From: Polynucleobacter sp. AM-7D1
Lineage (GTDB): Bacteria > Pseudomonadota > Gammaproteobacteria > Burkholderiales > Burkholderiaceae
Reading direction: 5' to 3'
DNA length: 64,000 nt
NCBI RefSeq assembly: GCF_018688455.1
Contig: NZ_CP061319.1
Span: 1,054,001 to 1,118,000 of the forward strand
Shown: piece by piece, positions 1 through 14,038 of the stretch
How positions within the stretch are numbered: position 1 is the stretch's first letter
Layout of the letters: each line of letters opens with the position of its first letter
Made by a program: the position numbers and the translations under genes
The notes under the pieces: model-generated
What the model was told of the DNA's origin: nothing
The model's input: the letters and a program-made list of their open reading frames with translations, nothing else
Database searches by the model: none

Positions 1-1443
1 ACCTGCATGCATTGCTGTATGCATTTCGTCACCAGTGCGGTCCAGGAAGCCAGTATTAATAAAGGCTACGCGAGCACCAGCAGCTGCAATTGCAGCCTTG
101 ATATTGGCGCTCATGCGACGCTCTTCATCCATGATGCCAAGCTTCACAGTATCCGCGGGCAAGCCCAGCAACTTCTCAACGCGACCAAAGAGCTCACCAG
201 CAAAAGCAACCTCTTCTGGACTATGCATTTTTGGCTTAACAATATAGACAGAACCTTTACGAGTATTGCCAATTGCCTGAGTAGCTGGACGCTTGATATC
301 GTACAAAGCAATTAATACAGTCACGACTGCATCCAAGATACCTTCGTAGATCTCTTTACCATCACCAGTAATGATGGCTGGATTAGTCATTAGGTGGCCA
401 ACGTTACGAAGGAACAATAAAGAACGGCCATGCAAAGTCACTACACCGTCTTTAGCATCCACTGCGCCAATGCCTGCCTTGTATTGACGATCTGGATTGA
501 GGGTGCGAGTGAAAGTTTTCCCACCTTTGCTAACTTCTTCAACCAAAGTGCCTTTGAGAATGCCTAACCAATTCTCATAGGCCAACACTTTGTCATCGCC
601 ATCAACAGCAGCAATCGAATCTTCCAAGTCCAAAATAGTAGAGAGAGCGGCTTCAAGCACAACATCGTTAACGCCAGCAGCGTCGCTTGCGCCAATCGTT
701 TTAGTCTTATCAATCTCGATATCAATATGCACACCGTTATTACGCAGGAGCACTGAAGAAGGTGAAGCAGCATCACCTTGATAGCCAACAAATTGCTTTT
801 CATCAGCAAGGCCTGTTTTGCTGCCATCCTTCAGGCTAACTACTAACTTGTTGCCATCAACCGCATACTCAATAGCATCCGCATGTGAACCCTTAGCAAG
901 AGGTGCTGATTGATCTAAAAACTTGCGGGCAAATGCAACGACCTTGGCACCACGAATCGGGTTATAGCCACCCGCCTTAGTTGCGCCGTCTTCTTCAGAG
1001 ATAACGTCAGTACCATAGAGAGCGTCATATAAAGAGCCCCAACGTGCATTAGCGGCATTCAGCGCATAGCGGGCATTGAGCACTGGAACGACCAATTGCG
1101 GTCCAGCTTGAAGAGCCAACTCATCATCAACGTTCTTGGTAGTGCCAAGAACTTTTCCTGGCACTTCATCGAGATAGCCAATTTCCTTGAGATGCTTACG
1201 ATAAGCAGGCATATCCTTAATCGGACCAGGATTGGCCTGATGCCATTTATCCAAGTCCACTTGCAAACGGTCACGCTTAGCAAGCAATGCCTCATTTTTT
1301 GGGCTTAGGTCTTTGACGATTTCGTCAAAACCTTTCCAAAAGTCTGCGCTTTTAATACCTGTACCAGGCAAGACTTTATCTTCAATAAAGCGATATAAGG
1401 GTGTAGCCACTTGAAGGCTATTACATTGTGTACGTGCAGTCAT
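1..1443 (-). CDS. glcB: malate synthase G, 3' end cut by window edge
   Basis: Condenses glyoxylate with acetyl-CoA to malate, the second step of the glyoxylate shunt and of glycolate use, in the cytoplasm. The visible 481 codons are the N-terminal two thirds of a family about 720 residues long. The family core segments [14 protein letters not shown] and [16 protein letters not shown] can be read, and the frame stays open to base 1. The ATG at 1443 follows GAGG at 7 bases, which decides the start. It lies in the same direction as purA, after a 59-base gap with no clear terminator, so it may have its own promoter in the AT-rich stretch 1455-1500. The catalytic C-terminal part is outside the window. 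Confidence 0.95.
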   Translation of the reverse strand, partial: MTARTQCNSLQVATPLYRFIEDKVLPGTGIKSADFWKGFDEIVKDLSPKNEALLAKRDRLQVDLDKWHQANPGPIKDMPAYRKHLKEIGYLDEVPGKVLGTTKNVDDELALQAGPQLVVPVLNARYALNAANARWGSLYDALYGTDVISEEDGATKAGGYNPIRGAKVVAFARKFLDQSAPLAKGSHADAIEYAVDGNKLVVSLKDGSKTGLADEKQFVGYQGDAASPSSVLLRNNGVHIDIEIDKTKTIGASDAAGVNDVVLEAALSTILDLEDSIAAVDGDDKVLAYENWLGILKGTLVEEVSKGGKTFTRTLNPDRQYKAGIGAVDAKDGVVTLHGRSLLFLRNVGHLMTNPAIITGDGKEIYEGILDAVVTVLIALYDIKRPATQAIGNTRKGSVYIVKPKMHSPEEVAFAGELFGRVEKLLGLPADTVKLGIMDEERRMSANIKAAIAAAGARVAFINTGFLDRTGDEMHTAMHAG

Positions 1444-1502
1444 ATCAAAACCTCAAAACAAATATGTAAATTAAATATACAAACGTTAATTAAAAACTCT
1501 TA

Positions 1503-4056
<2,554 letters not shown>

Positions 4057-4074
4057 AGTCCGAAATGTTCACTC

Positions 4075-4947
4075 TTAATTTTTTTTGTGCAGGAACTTGA
4101 AGAATTCACCATTAGGCTCGACCACCATGACATCCTTCTTATCCTTGAAGGAGCTGCGGTAAGCCTGAAGACTTTGGTAGAACTGTGCGAACTGTGGATC
4201 GCGTCCAAATGCCTCTGCATATAGCGAAGTGGCTTTTGCATCGCCAGAACCTTTAATCTTTTGCGCTTCACGATAAGCTTCGGCCAAAATGGTGTCACGC
4301 TGACGCTCAGCATTTGCTCGAATCTTGTCAGACTCTGCAGCACCAGTTGAACGTAGCTCGTTAGCAACGCGTTTACGCTCAGCTTCCATACGTCTGTATA
4401 CAGAGTCGCTAATTTCAGCCAAGAGGTCAACACGCTTGAGTCGAACATCGACGATTTCAACACCAATATCAGAAGCGTCATCAGCTACTTTTTTACGGAT
4501 TCCCTGCATCACTTGTTCACGTTGATCTGAGATGATTTCCCGGACTGTTCGCTTGGTGAACTCTTCGTTTAGCGCTGAACGTACTAATTGTGTAAGACGA
4601 TCTTGCGCTAAACGTTCATCACCTTTAAAGCTAACGAAGAATTTACGAGGATCAACAATGCGCCATTTAACGTAAGAGTCAACTAAGAGGTTTTTCTTTT
4701 CAGAAGTAATAAAGCGCTCTGCTTCAGGTGTATCAATCGTCAAAATACGACGATCAAAAAAGCGTACATTTTCAAATGGTGCCGGGTACTTCAATTGCAG
4801 ACCAGGCTGTTCAATCACCCTGACAATTTGCCCGAAAGCAAACACCACAGCAAAGTTGCGCTGATCTACGACAAAAATACTAGAGGCCAGCACATACCCG
4901 AGAGCAATCAGACCAGCGATAGCAGCTAAGAGACGATTTGCGTTCAT
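4075..4947 (-). CDS. hflC: HflC, SPFH/prohibitin membrane protease modulator
   Basis: One of the two subunits of the HflKC cage that surrounds the FtsH protease in the inner membrane and modulates turnover of membrane proteins. One N-terminal membrane segment (about residues 5-25) is followed by the SPFH domain (VVDQRNFAVVFAFGQIVRV) and an Ala/Glu-rich helical part (ERKRVANELRSTGAAESDKI) typical of HflC. At 290 residues it has normal length. Its start codon abuts the hflK stop, so translation is probably coupled. Confidence 0.95.
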   Translation of the reverse strand: MNANRLLAAIAGLIALGYVLASSIFVVDQRNFAVVFAFGQIVRVIEQPGLQLKYPAPFENVRFFDRRILTIDTPEAERFITSEKKNLLVDSYVKWRIVDPRKFFVSFKGDERLAQDRLTQLVRSALNEEFTKRTVREIISDQREQVMQGIRKKVADDASDIGVEIVDVRLKRVDLLAEISDSVYRRMEAERKRVANELRSTGAAESDKIRANAERQRDTILAEAYREAQKIKGSGDAKATSLYAEAFGRDPQFAQFYQSLQAYRSSFKDKKDVMVVEPNGEFFKFLHKKN

Positions 4948-6449
4948 TATCTTGCATCCCCTCTATCACGGCTTCTCAAGCCGTCGCGTTTTTCGGCAGC
5001 ACCAATACTCGAAGCATTGCTCGAGCTTGGGCTAGTTACGTTGTTGCTAAATGGAGCGGCTGGGTTACCTGTCGCACCACCCACTGTTACTGATCCGGTA
5101 GGTGTAGAAGCTGATACCTGACCAGCAGCAACTTGTGCACTTTCAGCGCTGACTTGCGCAATGATCTTATCAAGCGGCAGATAGAGCATGCTGTTGCTCT
5201 TGGTGGTGTCCACCAGGACTTTAGAAACGTTGTTATACATCTCGCGCATGCTATCAATGTACATACGGTCACGAGTCACACCAGGTGCCTTTGCATATTC
5301 AGTCAAGACTTGCTTAAAGCGATTTGCATCACCCTCTGCAGTTGCAACCACCCTAGCCTTGTAACCTTCAGCCTCTTGAATAAGTCGATCAGCCGTACCT
5401 TTTGCACGAGGAATAATGTCGTTAGCGTATGCCTGCCCTTCGCTCTTGAGTCTCTCCTGGTCTTGCCCTGCTTTTACAGCATCGTCAAATGCTGCCTGCA
5501 CTTGCTCTGGAGGCTGAACGTTTTGAACAGTCACACTAGTAACGTAGATACCAGTTTTATAGCTATCTAGAATTTTCTGTATCGAGGCCGCCAAATCAAT
5601 CGCAATCTTTTCACGACCTTCGTATAAAACAGTATCCATCTTGCTACGCGCAACGATTTCACGGACTGCAGTTTCTGCAGCCTGGACCACAGTCATATCG
5701 GGATCACGATTATTAAATAAATAATCTGTTGGATCTTTTAAGCGGTACTGAACTGCAAAACGTACATCAATGATGTTTTCGTCTTCAGTCAGCATTGAGG
5801 TATCTTTTTGATTAGTTGCTTTAATCAAAATTGAACGCCCAACTTCTACAGAACGCACCCCTGAGACATTTACAGTTTGCTCAGCCTGGACAGGCCAAGG
5901 CATGCGCCAGTTAATACCAGGGCCAGACGTGTAAGAGTACTTTCCGAAGGTAGTCACTACCCCAGACTGACCCTCTTGGATCATGTAAAAACCACTCAAA
6001 AGCCACATCAATCCCACGCCACCAGCAACCAGAATCAAGCTTGCTCTTGAACCAAAGGGATTGCTGAAGTTGAAGTTAGGTGCACTCATGCCACCACCAC
6101 CGTTATTGCCACCGCCATTACCGCGCTGGGATGGAGGTGGAATGTCGGTACTGTTTGGCTTATTTGCAGGCTTGCTTGAGCCGCCTGGCTTTTTCTTACC
6201 GCCAAATAAACTTCCTAGGCGGTCATTAAAGTCACGCCAAAGTTCATCTAAGTCTGGAGGGCCGTCTGGTCGTGCAGGCCGATTCTGCGGTTGAGTTTCA
6301 ACAGGCTTATCCGCATCTGGCTTGGCCGGATCAACTTTAGGGTTTTGGTCGGAGCTTTGACCCTCTTTCGCATCTTTAGATCCACTGCCTGGGTGACTAT
6401 TACCCCAGCCTGGATCATTGACCGAGAACAGCTCAAGAAATTTACGCAT
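4947..6449 (-). CDS. hflK: HflK, SPFH/prohibitin membrane protease modulator
   Basis: Partner of HflC in the FtsH-modulating membrane complex. Residues 1-130 are a low-complexity Gly/Pro/Asn/Lys-rich cytoplasmic tail, followed by one membrane segment near residues 136-156 (LILVAGGVGLMWLLSGFYMI). The SPFH domain starts at QEGQSGVVTTFGKY and a helical segment ends near residue 400. The 500 residues make it longer than E. coli HflK (about 420) because both tails are extended. Its ATG overlaps the hflX stop by 8 bases. Confidence 0.95.
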   Translation of the reverse strand: MRKFLELFSVNDPGWGNSHPGSGSKDAKEGQSSDQNPKVDPAKPDADKPVETQPQNRPARPDGPPDLDELWRDFNDRLGSLFGGKKKPGGSSKPANKPNSTDIPPPSQRGNGGGNNGGGGMSAPNFNFSNPFGSRASLILVAGGVGLMWLLSGFYMIQEGQSGVVTTFGKYSYTSGPGINWRMPWPVQAEQTVNVSGVRSVEVGRSILIKATNQKDTSMLTEDENIIDVRFAVQYRLKDPTDYLFNNRDPDMTVVQAAETAVREIVARSKMDTVLYEGREKIAIDLAASIQKILDSYKTGIYVTSVTVQNVQPPEQVQAAFDDAVKAGQDQERLKSEGQAYANDIIPRAKGTADRLIQEAEGYKARVVATAEGDANRFKQVLTEYAKAPGVTRDRMYIDSMREMYNNVSKVLVDTTKSNSMLYLPLDKIIAQVSAESAQVAAGQVSASTPTGSVTVGGATGNPAAPFSNNVTSPSSSNASSIGAAEKRDGLRSRDRGDAR

Positions 6450-7743
6450 CGTTTGGTGAATATTTTCGGTTAGGAAGTGGGTTAAATTCGGAAGTCTCTG
6501 GTCGTTCGGGCAAAGGAGCTAAAAACTCGTCTGGATCCATTTGGACCTTAGCGCGATTCTGCTCGACCCTTATTCTATCAGTCATTTGAGAGCATTCAGC
6601 CAGCGCCGAGCGCAATAAATCAAGGCCAAGGCCAGTCTTGGCGGAAAGGAAAACCTGGCTCGGGATTCCCTCAGAATCACGGACCAAAACAGCCCCTTCC
6701 GTAAAGGTCTGGGGCATCTGGTCAATCTTGTTCATGACCTCAATTCGAGGGATGTCATCAGCCCCAATTTCTCGTAAAACCGCCTCTACTTCGGCCTTTT
6801 GCTCCCTAGCTACAGGGCTGCAGGCGTCGATAACATGCAAAATGAGGTCTGCATGGATAGTTTCATCTAAGGTAGCCCTGAAGGCCTCCACCAGCTGGTG
6901 GGGCAATTCCCGGATAAAACCCACTGTATCGGAGACCACAATAGAGCCCACTTCATCTAAATGGACTTTTCGGGAGGTGGTGTCGAGGGTCGCAAACAGC
7001 TGATCTGCCGCATATGTCCCTGCTTTTGTAAGGGCATTAAACAGTGTGGATTTACCCGCATTGGTGTAGCCAACTAGGGATACGGAAAAGACATCTTTAC
7101 GATTGCGTGCCCTTCTTTGGGTTCTTTGCTGGCGCTGAAGCTTCTCAAGTTCTGTTTCTAGGCGCTTAGCCTTAGTTGCCAGCATCCGTCGATCAAGCTC
7201 CATCTGGGTTTCACCAGGACCGCCACGAACACCAATACCACCTCGTTGGCGCTCTAGGTGGCTCCAGGCTCGCACCAATCTAGACATGCGATAACGCACT
7301 TGGGCTAGCTCAACCTGAGTTTTACCAATATGGCTTTGTGCTCTTTGGCTAAAAATATCCAAAATCAGGCCTGTACGGTCCATGACATGAAAACCAATAT
7401 GGCGCTCTAGATTACGTTGCTGTGTTGGAGATAAGGGATGATTAAAAATCACTAATTCAGCACCTTGCTCTTCCATCACTTTTTTGACTTCATTCGCTTT
7501 ACCAGAGCCAATAAATAAAGCGGGATCAGTTTTACCCTTACGGGCAATCACGCTAGCAGTAGGTATAGAGCCGGCACTGTCTGCAAGAAGGCTGAGTTCA
7601 GCCATGCTGTCCGCAAAATCCTCGCGGCCTGTATCCACTCCAACCAAAACGGCTCGTGCCGCATCAACACCTGTTTTATACAGAGCCAACTTCTTCCGTA
7701 CGGAACTCCACTGCACGGGCAGGGACGATTGTGGAGATGGCAT
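6442..7743 (-). CDS. hflX: GTPase HflX, ribosome splitting/rescue
   Basis: A translational GTPase that binds the 50S subunit and splits stalled ribosomes under stress. The N-terminal HflX domain contains the glycine-rich segment [13 protein letters not shown]. The G domain has G1 [15 protein letters not shown]3 DTVGFI and G4 NKID. The start is uncertain: the ATG at 7743 lies 68 bases inside hfq, and no better ATG occurs before the conserved ARAVLVGVD segment; a TTG at 7689 is a weak alternative. Order hfq-hflX-hflK-hflC is conserved in proteobacteria. Confidence 0.93.
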   Translation of the reverse strand: MPSPQSSLPVQWSSVRKKLALYKTGVDAARAVLVGVDTGREDFADSMAELSLLADSAGSIPTASVIARKGKTDPALFIGSGKANEVKKVMEEQGAELVIFNHPLSPTQQRNLERHIGFHVMDRTGLILDIFSQRAQSHIGKTQVELAQVRYRMSRLVRAWSHLERQRGGIGVRGGPGETQMELDRRMLATKAKRLETELEKLQRQQRTQRRARNRKDVFSVSLVGYTNAGKSTLFNALTKAGTYAADQLFATLDTTSRKVHLDEVGSIVVSDTVGFIRELPHQLVEAFRATLDETIHADLILHVIDACSPVAREQKAEVEAVLREIGADDIPRIEVMNKIDQMPQTFTEGAVLVRDSEGIPSQVFLSAKTGLGLDLLRSALAECSQMTDRIRVEQNRAKVQMDPDEFLAPLPERPETSEFNPLPNRKYSPNDA

Positions 7744-7918
7744 GCTTGTAGACCATCTGCGTTACGGTATTACGCAAGAGCACTACATACTGATCAAATG
7801 ATTCAATATTGCCTTGCAGTTTGATTCCGTTAACGAGATAGATGGATACAGGGACATGCTCTTTGCGCAAGGCATTGAGAAACGGATCCTGTAGTAATTG
7901 GATTTTGCTGTTATTCAT
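7676..7918 (-). CDS. hfq: RNA chaperone Hfq
   Basis: A hexameric Sm-like RNA chaperone that pairs small RNAs with mRNAs. Sm1 ([15 protein letters not shown]) and Sm2 ([10 protein letters not shown]) motifs are complete, and the first residues include the proximal-face segment [14 protein letters not shown]. It has 80 residues, like other beta-proteobacterial Hfq, with a short C-terminal tail. A strong AAGGAG precedes the ATG at 7918. The gene heads the hfq-hflX-hflK-hflC-hisZ-purA run; the AT-rich 220 bases upstream (7919-8138) probably hold its promoter. Confidence 0.97.
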   Translation of the reverse strand: MNNSKIQLLQDPFLNALRKEHVPVSIYLVNGIKLQGNIESFDQYVVLLRNTVTQMVYKHAISTIVPARAVEFRTEEVGSV

Positions 7919-8138
7919 ACTGCTCCTTATTGATTTTTATTCGTTGCTTCTTTTTTTGGGAGTCTTGCTTTTTTATTTATTCGCTGCTTATTACTAGTTA
8001 GTGCTACTAACTGCGACTGTCTACCTCCAACATAAGGGGTCTGATATTCAAAAATCAAGCCCCCTAACTAAAATCTGGCTAAAACTTGGCTAAAACATAC
8101 TTAAACCATAACAAAACTGTACCGCTATTTTTAACTTT

Positions 8139-9503
8139 TTACTTCTTTTTGCCTTTTTTACCTTTGTCCGCATCAACATAGGGGTTTTTGGCAGTATTCA
8201 TCTGGATACGTAATGGCGTGCCGCGTAACTTAAATACATCCCTAAAGCGACCTTCCAAGTAGCGCTTATAGCTATCAGTTACACCACTCAAGGATGTGCC
8301 ATGAATCACCACAATAGGCGGATTCATACCGCCCTGGTGGGCATAGCGTAATTTTGGACGACCCATGCCTACACGCTTAGGCTGCTGATGCTCAATTGCC
8401 TCTTGCAAAATACGGGTCAGTTTTGGTGTTGGCAATTTCGCCATTGCTGCAGCATAGGCAAGATCAACGTCTTTAAATAACTCTTTAAGGCCAGTACCTT
8501 TTTTCGCAGAGATGGGATGCACGTTTGCAAAATCGAGGAAGCGCAGTTTTTGAGCAATCTCTAAACGTGCGCGCTCTTTAACGTAAGCATCTAAACCATC
8601 CCACTTATTCACGGCGACAACCAATGCACGCCCTGCTTCCACAATAAATCCAGCGATATGCGCATCTTGCTCTGAAATATCTTGCTGTGCATCGAGCATC
8701 AAGATTACGACATTGCAATCAGCAATCGCTTGCAATGTTTTAACAACCGAGAACTTCTCAATCGCTTCAAATACTTTGCCACGACGACGCAGACCAGCGG
8801 TATCCACTAGGATGTATGGCTTGCCATTGCGCTCAAAAGGAACTTCAATCGCATCACGCGTTGTTCCTGGCATATCAAATGCAATCACGCGCTCTTCACC
8901 GATCAATTTATTTATCAAGGTGGATTTACCAACGTTAGGACGACCAACCACCGCAATTTTCATTGGGCGATTAGGGTCATTTTCTTGCTCTTCTGGCTCA
9001 GGCTCTGGAACTCCCAAAGAATCCAAAGCATCATCAATCAAACCTCGCACACCGTCACCATGTGCTGATGAAATCGGGAATGGCTCACCCAAACCTAATT
9101 CATGGAAGTCTGCTGTGACTACGCCAGCTTGCATGCCTTCCGTTTTATTGACTGCCAGAATGACTGGCCTACCTGTCTTGCGCAAGAAATCCGCAATCAC
9201 ACGGTCTTGTGGTGCCATGCCCAAGCGACCATCGACTAAGAAAATCACAATATCGGATTCAGCAACAGCTTGCTTGGTTTGCTTGGCCATCTCGGCAACA
9301 ATACCGGTCTTCGCTACCGGCTCAAAACCACCAGTGTCTACGCAAATAAATGCGCGTTCGCCAATACGACCCTTGCCATAGTGACGATCACGGGTCAAGC
9401 CCGAGAAATCTGCCACCAATGCATCGCGTGAGCGCGTTAAGCGATTAAAGAGTGTCGATTTACCAACGTTAGGACGACCGACAATAGTGATGACTGGATT
9501 CAT
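8139..9503 (-). CDS. der: ribosome biogenesis GTPase Der (EngA)
   Basis: An essential GTPase with two tandem G domains needed for 50S subunit maturation. Two P-loops are visible, [14 protein letters not shown] near residue 8 and [14 protein letters not shown] near residue 187, each with its own DTGG/DTAG and NKxx motifs. The C-terminal KH-like domain ends in a lysine-rich tail (DKGKKGKKK). The 454 residues are normal. The start overlaps the bamB stop by 4 bases (ATGA), indicating one operon with bamB. Confidence 0.97.
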   Translation of the reverse strand: MNPVITIVGRPNVGKSTLFNRLTRSRDALVADFSGLTRDRHYGKGRIGERAFICVDTGGFEPVAKTGIVAEMAKQTKQAVAESDIVIFLVDGRLGMAPQDRVIADFLRKTGRPVILAVNKTEGMQAGVVTADFHELGLGEPFPISSAHGDGVRGLIDDALDSLGVPEPEPEEQENDPNRPMKIAVVGRPNVGKSTLINKLIGEERVIAFDMPGTTRDAIEVPFERNGKPYILVDTAGLRRRGKVFEAIEKFSVVKTLQAIADCNVVILMLDAQQDISEQDAHIAGFIVEAGRALVVAVNKWDGLDAYVKERARLEIAQKLRFLDFANVHPISAKKGTGLKELFKDVDLAYAAAMAKLPTPKLTRILQEAIEHQQPKRVGMGRPKLRYAHQGGMNPPIVVIHGTSLSGVTDSYKRYLEGRFRDVFKLRGTPLRIQMNTAKNPYVDADKGKKGKKK

Positions 9504-10657
9504 TTTGGACTGTACGCCGCTAGTTTTCCACCTTGAGATTGAACCAAGATGAGGCCGTTCACCGCAATCGGTGCGGCTGAGATTGGACTACTGTCATGAC
9601 GAATGCGTGCCAGCATTTCACCATTCGCTTGTGAGAGTGCATGCACATAGCCTTGCGCATCACCCACGAGAAGAACTTTACCAACTGCCATCGGCTCACC
9701 CACATCTCTAAATGTCAGCTGGGTGTTTTCCCAAACTTGTGAACCATCTTTGACCGCAAATGCAGTGACGTAAGACTTTTCATTAGAAGAAAAAACTAGC
9801 TCAGGACTTTGTGCAGTACCGGTATAGCTTGAATAATCTTTGAACCACAATAAATTGCCTGTACGTGCTTGGCCACAACCAACACGGCCCTGATAAGAAA
9901 CGGCGCAAATAATTTCGCCATCCATACTTGGCTTAGCAGTCACATCATTAAGGCGCTCAATTTCAGAAAATCCTTTTGGAAAGGAAACCGGGGTCTCCCA
10001 AACTAGGCCGCCATTTGCAATCGCAATCATGCCGAAACGACCACCGGCAAATCCAGTCACAATCACCTCATTGCCAATTGCCAGCATGCCATAGCCAACA
10101 CGCAAAGATAAAGCGGATTGTTGACGTTGATAAGTCCACTTACGCGCACCAGTCTGAGCATCCAAACCAATAAAACGGTTATCCAGCGTACGAATGATGA
10201 CAACCCCACCAGCAACCACTGGCTCTGATAGCACTTCACTACCAACATTGACATTCCAGCTTGGCTTGCCAGTATCGTCATAGGCGTAGACAGCACCTTT
10301 AGTAGTGACAACTGCAGTAGTGCGTCCGTCAGATCCAGGACCGATAGAAAGGCGATCAGGCACAGAGACTTCCCAGATTTTTTCACCGGTGCGCAAATCG
10401 ATCTTAGTGAGATTCCCGCGATGAGATGCCGCATAGACTGCGTCGCCCACTACCGTAGGATGAAAGTTAAATGGTACGGATGAGCCAATACTAGTTGACC
10501 ATACTGGCGCCAATTCAAACTGATTGTTAACCGATACAAGCTCAGCAGGTTTGCGTACACGCGAGCTACCAGAGCAGGCTACCAAAGCAACTACTACAGA
10601 GCCCAGTACCAAGGCTGTGCTTGCTAGTTTTGCTACGCGTTTGCAATCCATCATCAC
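9500..10657 (-). CDS. bamB: outer-membrane assembly lipoprotein BamB
   Basis: A beta-propeller lipoprotein of the BAM complex that inserts outer-membrane proteins. The N-terminus is a lipoprotein signal with a lipobox ending in cysteine (LVACS, near residue 28). The rest contains repeated PQQ-like propeller blades (for example [19 protein letters not shown]). The GTG at 10657 has GGAG 7 bases upstream and overlaps the stop of the preceding gene; ATGs at 10654 and 10651 are alternatives. The bamB-der pair is conserved. Confidence 0.94.
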   Translation of the reverse strand: MMMDCKRVAKLASTALVLGSVVVALVACSGSSRVRKPAELVSVNNQFELAPVWSTSIGSSVPFNFHPTVVGDAVYAASHRGNLTKIDLRTGEKIWEVSVPDRLSIGPGSDGRTTAVVTTKGAVYAYDDTGKPSWNVNVGSEVLSEPVVAGGVVIIRTLDNRFIGLDAQTGARKWTYQRQQSALSLRVGYGMLAIGNEVIVTGFAGGRFGMIAIANGGLVWETPVSFPKGFSEIERLNDVTAKPSMDGEIICAVSYQGRVGCGQARTGNLLWFKDYSSYTGTAQSPELVFSSNEKSYVTAFAVKDGSQVWENTQLTFRDVGEPMAVGKVLLVGDAQGYVHALSQANGEMLARIRHDSSPISAAPIAVNGLILVQSQGGKLAAYSPK

Positions 10658-11313
10658 TGAGCAACTCCTCCAACAGCATCTAATTTAACCTTCAAAAGGC
10701 GACGAGCCTCTTCAGGGAATTCTTTTGAATCATTCAACTGCTTCCATGCAGCCTCATAACTCTTACGCGCATCAGCACTATTATTTTGCGCCAAATACCA
10801 GTCGCCACGTCGTTCTAACCACAATGCCTCAAAACCTGAAATGGGCTTTTCTTTGAGGATTGCATCAGCTTCAGCAAAATCTTTTTCTGTACCAAGCTCA
10901 ATTAATTGAGCACTTAAGCGCAACTTAGCTAGAGCTAAGTATCCCTGGTCAGATGAGTTCTTGGCAGCCCAGCGCAAATATTCCGTCGCTTTAGCAGGGT
11001 CACCTGCATCAGAGGCAATCTTTGCAGCGACTAGACTCGACATCGCTGCGTAAGGCGTACCCGAATATTGCTTTTGCAAATCATCAGCGGCACGTAAGGT
11101 TTGATCTTTATCCCCCTTGCCAATTGCAGTGACCATTGTTTCGTATAACTGAGATGCAGAGGCAGCCTGACTTGTGCGCCACCATTGGTATCCACTATAG
11201 GCTGCGTAGGCAAATAAGGCAGCGGTGATTACAGCGGTAATCAGGTTGCGATACTTTTGCCAAAATGCTTTAAGTTGATCTAATTGTTCTTGTTCTTCTA
11301 GGTCTAAAGGCAT
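10654..11313 (-). CDS. YfgM-like inner-membrane TPR protein
   Basis: A tetratricopeptide-fold protein anchored by one N-terminal membrane helix (ITAVITAALFAYAAYSGYQWW, near residues 23-43). The opening MPLDLEEQEQLDQLKAFWQKY matches the YfgM/ancillary SecYEG translocon family. E. coli YfgM links the translocon to periplasmic chaperones; that role is inferred here from family and position between hisS and bamB, which is the conserved location. At 219 residues it is of family length. It overlaps bamB by 4 bases. Confidence 0.88.
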   Translation of the reverse strand: MPLDLEEQEQLDQLKAFWQKYRNLITAVITAALFAYAAYSGYQWWRTSQAASASQLYETMVTAIGKGDKDQTLRAADDLQKQYSGTPYAAMSSLVAAKIASDAGDPAKATEYLRWAAKNSSDQGYLALAKLRLSAQLIELGTEKDFAEADAILKEKPISGFEALWLERRGDWYLAQNNSADARKSYEAAWKQLNDSKEFPEEARRLLKVKLDAVGGVAQ

Positions 11314-11360
11314 GTCAATCCAGGCTAATAAATACAGTATTAATAATGAATGTCTTAATT

Positions 11361-12689
11361 CTATTCGGTGGCGCCGACTATGGCATCAATTACCGCTTCC
11401 ACCACGCTATCCAGGGCTACCGCCTTCTGCTCACCAGTAGCACGTAGATCCTTGAGCTGAGCCTCATTCTTGGCCAATTCATCTGGGCCAATAATGACGG
11501 CATAGGCTGCCCCACTGGCGTCTGCCTTCTTCATTTGTGACTTAAAGCTGGCAGTCTGGCCATCTGGAGGGCAAAACAGGATGACATCAATGCCGGCATT
11601 ACGGAGGCGCTCGGCAATGATCATGGCCGCAGTCAAAGTCTCACCACCCTGGTGAATGACAAAAGCATCACATTGAGCCTGAGGCTCTGGCAAGGAACCT
11701 GAAACCTTCATTAATTCCAGAACTCGCTCCATGCCCATTGCCCAGCCACAGGCCGGTGTAGCTTTACCGCCCATGCGCTCAATTAAGGGGTCGTAACGAC
11801 CGCCACCAGCAATCGTGCCCTGCGCACCCAACTCTTCAGTAATCCATTCAAAAACCGTTAGGTTGTAGTAATCCAAGCCACGCACTAAGCGAGGATTGAT
11901 CTTGCAAGGAATGTTGTTGGCCTTTAATAAGGTTTGTACAGCCCCAAAATGCTGGAGCGACTCTTCACCTAAGAAATCCAGTAACTTTGGAGCACCCTCA
12001 ATTAAATCTTGCATTGCTGGATTTTTAGAATCCAAGATACGCAAAGGGTTTGTTAATAAACGACGCTGAGAATCTTCATCGAGCTGGTCTTGATGTTTCT
12101 CAAAGTATGTTACCAAGGCAGCACGATGCTCAGCACGCTCCGGAGCTTGCCCAAGAGAATTAATCTCCAGACGTACGCCCTTGAGTCCAAGCTCATCCCA
12201 CAGACGTTGACCCATCAAAATGATTTCTGCATCAATATCTGGGCCAGCAAAGCCCATCGCTTCAATACCAAATTGATGGAACTGGCGATAGCGACCACGC
12301 TGTGGACGCTCATGGCGGAACATCGGCCCTGTATACCAAAGACGCTTTGGTCCTTCGTAGAGCAGATTGTTTTCAACTACGGATCGAACTACAGCGGCTG
12401 TACCTTCTGGACGCAATGTGAGCTGCTCACCATTGAGGCGATCCTCAAAGGAATACATTTCCTTTTCAACGATATCGGTTACTTCACCAATGCCACGCTG
12501 AAATACGGCGGTTGCTTCCACAATCGGAGTGCGCAGGTATTCATAACCGTAAGCGCGAGTAAGGTCACGTAATACATGCTCCAAATACGTCCACTGCGCA
12601 GCATCGGCCGGCAAGAGATCATTCATGCCGCGAACACCATTAATTTTCTGAATCTTTTGAGCTTTGGAGGAATTGATCTGGTCTGTCAT
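11361..12689 (-). CDS. hisS: histidyl-tRNA synthetase
   Basis: Charges tRNA-His. This is a class II synthetase with motif 1 around [13 protein letters not shown], motif 2 around [19 protein letters not shown], and the histidine-specific signatures LVRGLDYYN and [12 protein letters not shown]-terminal anticodon-binding domain (from about residue 340) is present, unlike in the HisZ paralogue at 2893. It has 442 residues. It lies about 60 bases downstream of ispG in the same direction, and yfgM follows. Confidence 0.97.
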   Translation of the reverse strand: MTDQINSSKAQKIQKINGVRGMNDLLPADAAQWTYLEHVLRDLTRAYGYEYLRTPIVEATAVFQRGIGEVTDIVEKEMYSFEDRLNGEQLTLRPEGTAAVVRSVVENNLLYEGPKRLWYTGPMFRHERPQRGRYRQFHQFGIEAMGFAGPDIDAEIILMGQRLWDELGLKGVRLEINSLGQAPERAEHRAALVTYFEKHQDQLDEDSQRRLLTNPLRILDSKNPAMQDLIEGAPKLLDFLGEESLQHFGAVQTLLKANNIPCKINPRLVRGLDYYNLTVFEWITEELGAQGTIAGGGRYDPLIERMGGKATPACGWAMGMERVLELMKVSGSLPEPQAQCDAFVIHQGGETLTAAMIIAERLRNAGIDVILFCPPDGQTASFKSQMKKADASGAAYAVIIGPDELAKNEAQLKDLRATGEQKAVALDSVVEAVIDAIVGATE

Positions 12690-12751
12690 GTTGTACGCTT
12701 GTTTTGTATTTCTTTATTGTTCTTGTTTTGTATTCTTGCTGGCTTTGGCTC

Positions 12752-14020
12752 TTATTTAGGAGCGTAATGTTGGTTGACGTAATCGTCCACAATCACCTGA
12801 AACTCTTGGGCAATGTTCTCGCCACGCAGGGTCTTTACTTTGACCCCATCCACAAACACTGGTGCTGCAGGAGTCTCGCCAGTACCTGGTAAAGAGATGC
12901 CAATATTGGCATGCTTACTTTCGCCTGGGCCATTAACGATACAACCCATGACAGCAACATTCATTGCCTCAACGCCGGGATGGGTTTTTTTCCATACCGG
13001 CATTTGCTGACGCAGATAGGATTGAATATTTGCGGCCAATTCTTGGAAGGTAGTGCTGGTCGTTCTGCCGCAACCAGGACATGCAATCACCATCGGCGTG
13101 AAATTACGCAAGCCCATGGTTTGCAAAATTTCTTGCGCCACAATAATTTCATTCTCACGTGGGGCACCTGGATCAGGAGTCAGAGAGACTCGAATCGTGT
13201 CACCAATACCCTCTTGCAACAAGATGCCCATCGCTGCTGTTGAAGACACAATGCCTTTGCTTCCCATACCTGCTTCCGTGAGACCTAAATGCAATGGGTA
13301 ATCGGAACGACGAGACAGATCGCGATACACGGCAACCAAATCTTGCACATTACTGACCTTACAAGACAGCAAAATTTGATTGGGGTTCATGCCAAACTCC
13401 ACAGCCTTTTCTGCAGACTGCAATGCCGACTGAATCAATGCCTCAATCATGACTTCCTGTGCAGTCTTGGGTTCAGGCAATGCGGCATTACTATCCATAA
13501 TGCAGGCCAGTAAGTCTTGATCTAAGCTGCCCCAGTTCACACCAATCCGAATGGGCTTGTCATATTTACAAGCGGCTTCGATCATCTGCGCAAATTGTGG
13601 ATCGCGTTTAGCGCCCTTACCCACATTACCAGGATTAATGCGGTACTTGGATAAAGCTTTGGCGCACTCTGGATAGTCATTCAATAAGGTGTGGCCGTTG
13701 TAATGGAAGTCACCAATCAATGGGACTAAGACATCCATCTTGTCTAACTGCTCACGAATATAGGGCACCGCTTCAGCTGCAGCTGGTGTGTCTACCGTAA
13801 TACGCACCATCTCCGATCCTGCGCGAGCCAACTCTTTAACCTGTATTGCGGTAGCGAGCGCATCAGCAGTATCGGTGTTGGTCATAGATTGGACGCGTAC
13901 TGGCGCATCGCCACCAACAGTAATGATGTTGGTTTTCCAAGCAACCGTTGCTTGACGTGTAGCTCTCTTAGGCGATGGGCCTAAAGGTAACTTAGGAAGA
14001 TTGCTAGATGAATTACTCAT
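12752..14020 (-). CDS. ispG: 4-hydroxy-3-methylbut-2-en-1-yl diphosphate synthase IspG
   Basis: A [4Fe-4S] enzyme of the non-mevalonate isoprenoid pathway that reductively opens MEcPP to HMBPP. The N-terminal TIM-barrel segment [11 protein letters not shown] and the C-terminal cluster-binding segments ACPGCGRTT and [10 protein letters not shown] are present. At 422 residues it is of the usual proteobacterial size. It follows rlmN directly. Many relatives carry a pilF-like or helix-turn-helix gene between rlmN and ispG; none is present here. Confidence 0.97.
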   Translation of the reverse strand: MSNSSSNLPKLPLGPSPKRATRQATVAWKTNIITVGGDAPVRVQSMTNTDTADALATAIQVKELARAGSEMVRITVDTPAAAEAVPYIREQLDKMDVLVPLIGDFHYNGHTLLNDYPECAKALSKYRINPGNVGKGAKRDPQFAQMIEAACKYDKPIRIGVNWGSLDQDLLACIMDSNAALPEPKTAQEVMIEALIQSALQSAEKAVEFGMNPNQILLSCKVSNVQDLVAVYRDLSRRSDYPLHLGLTEAGMGSKGIVSSTAAMGILLQEGIGDTIRVSLTPDPGAPRENEIIVAQEILQTMGLRNFTPMVIACPGCGRTTSTTFQELAANIQSYLRQQMPVWKKTHPGVEAMNVAVMGCIVNGPGESKHANIGISLPGTGETPAAPVFVDGVKVKTLRGENIAQEFQVIVDDYVNQHYAPK

Positions 14021-14038
14021 GGGACTTGTTTTATGAAA

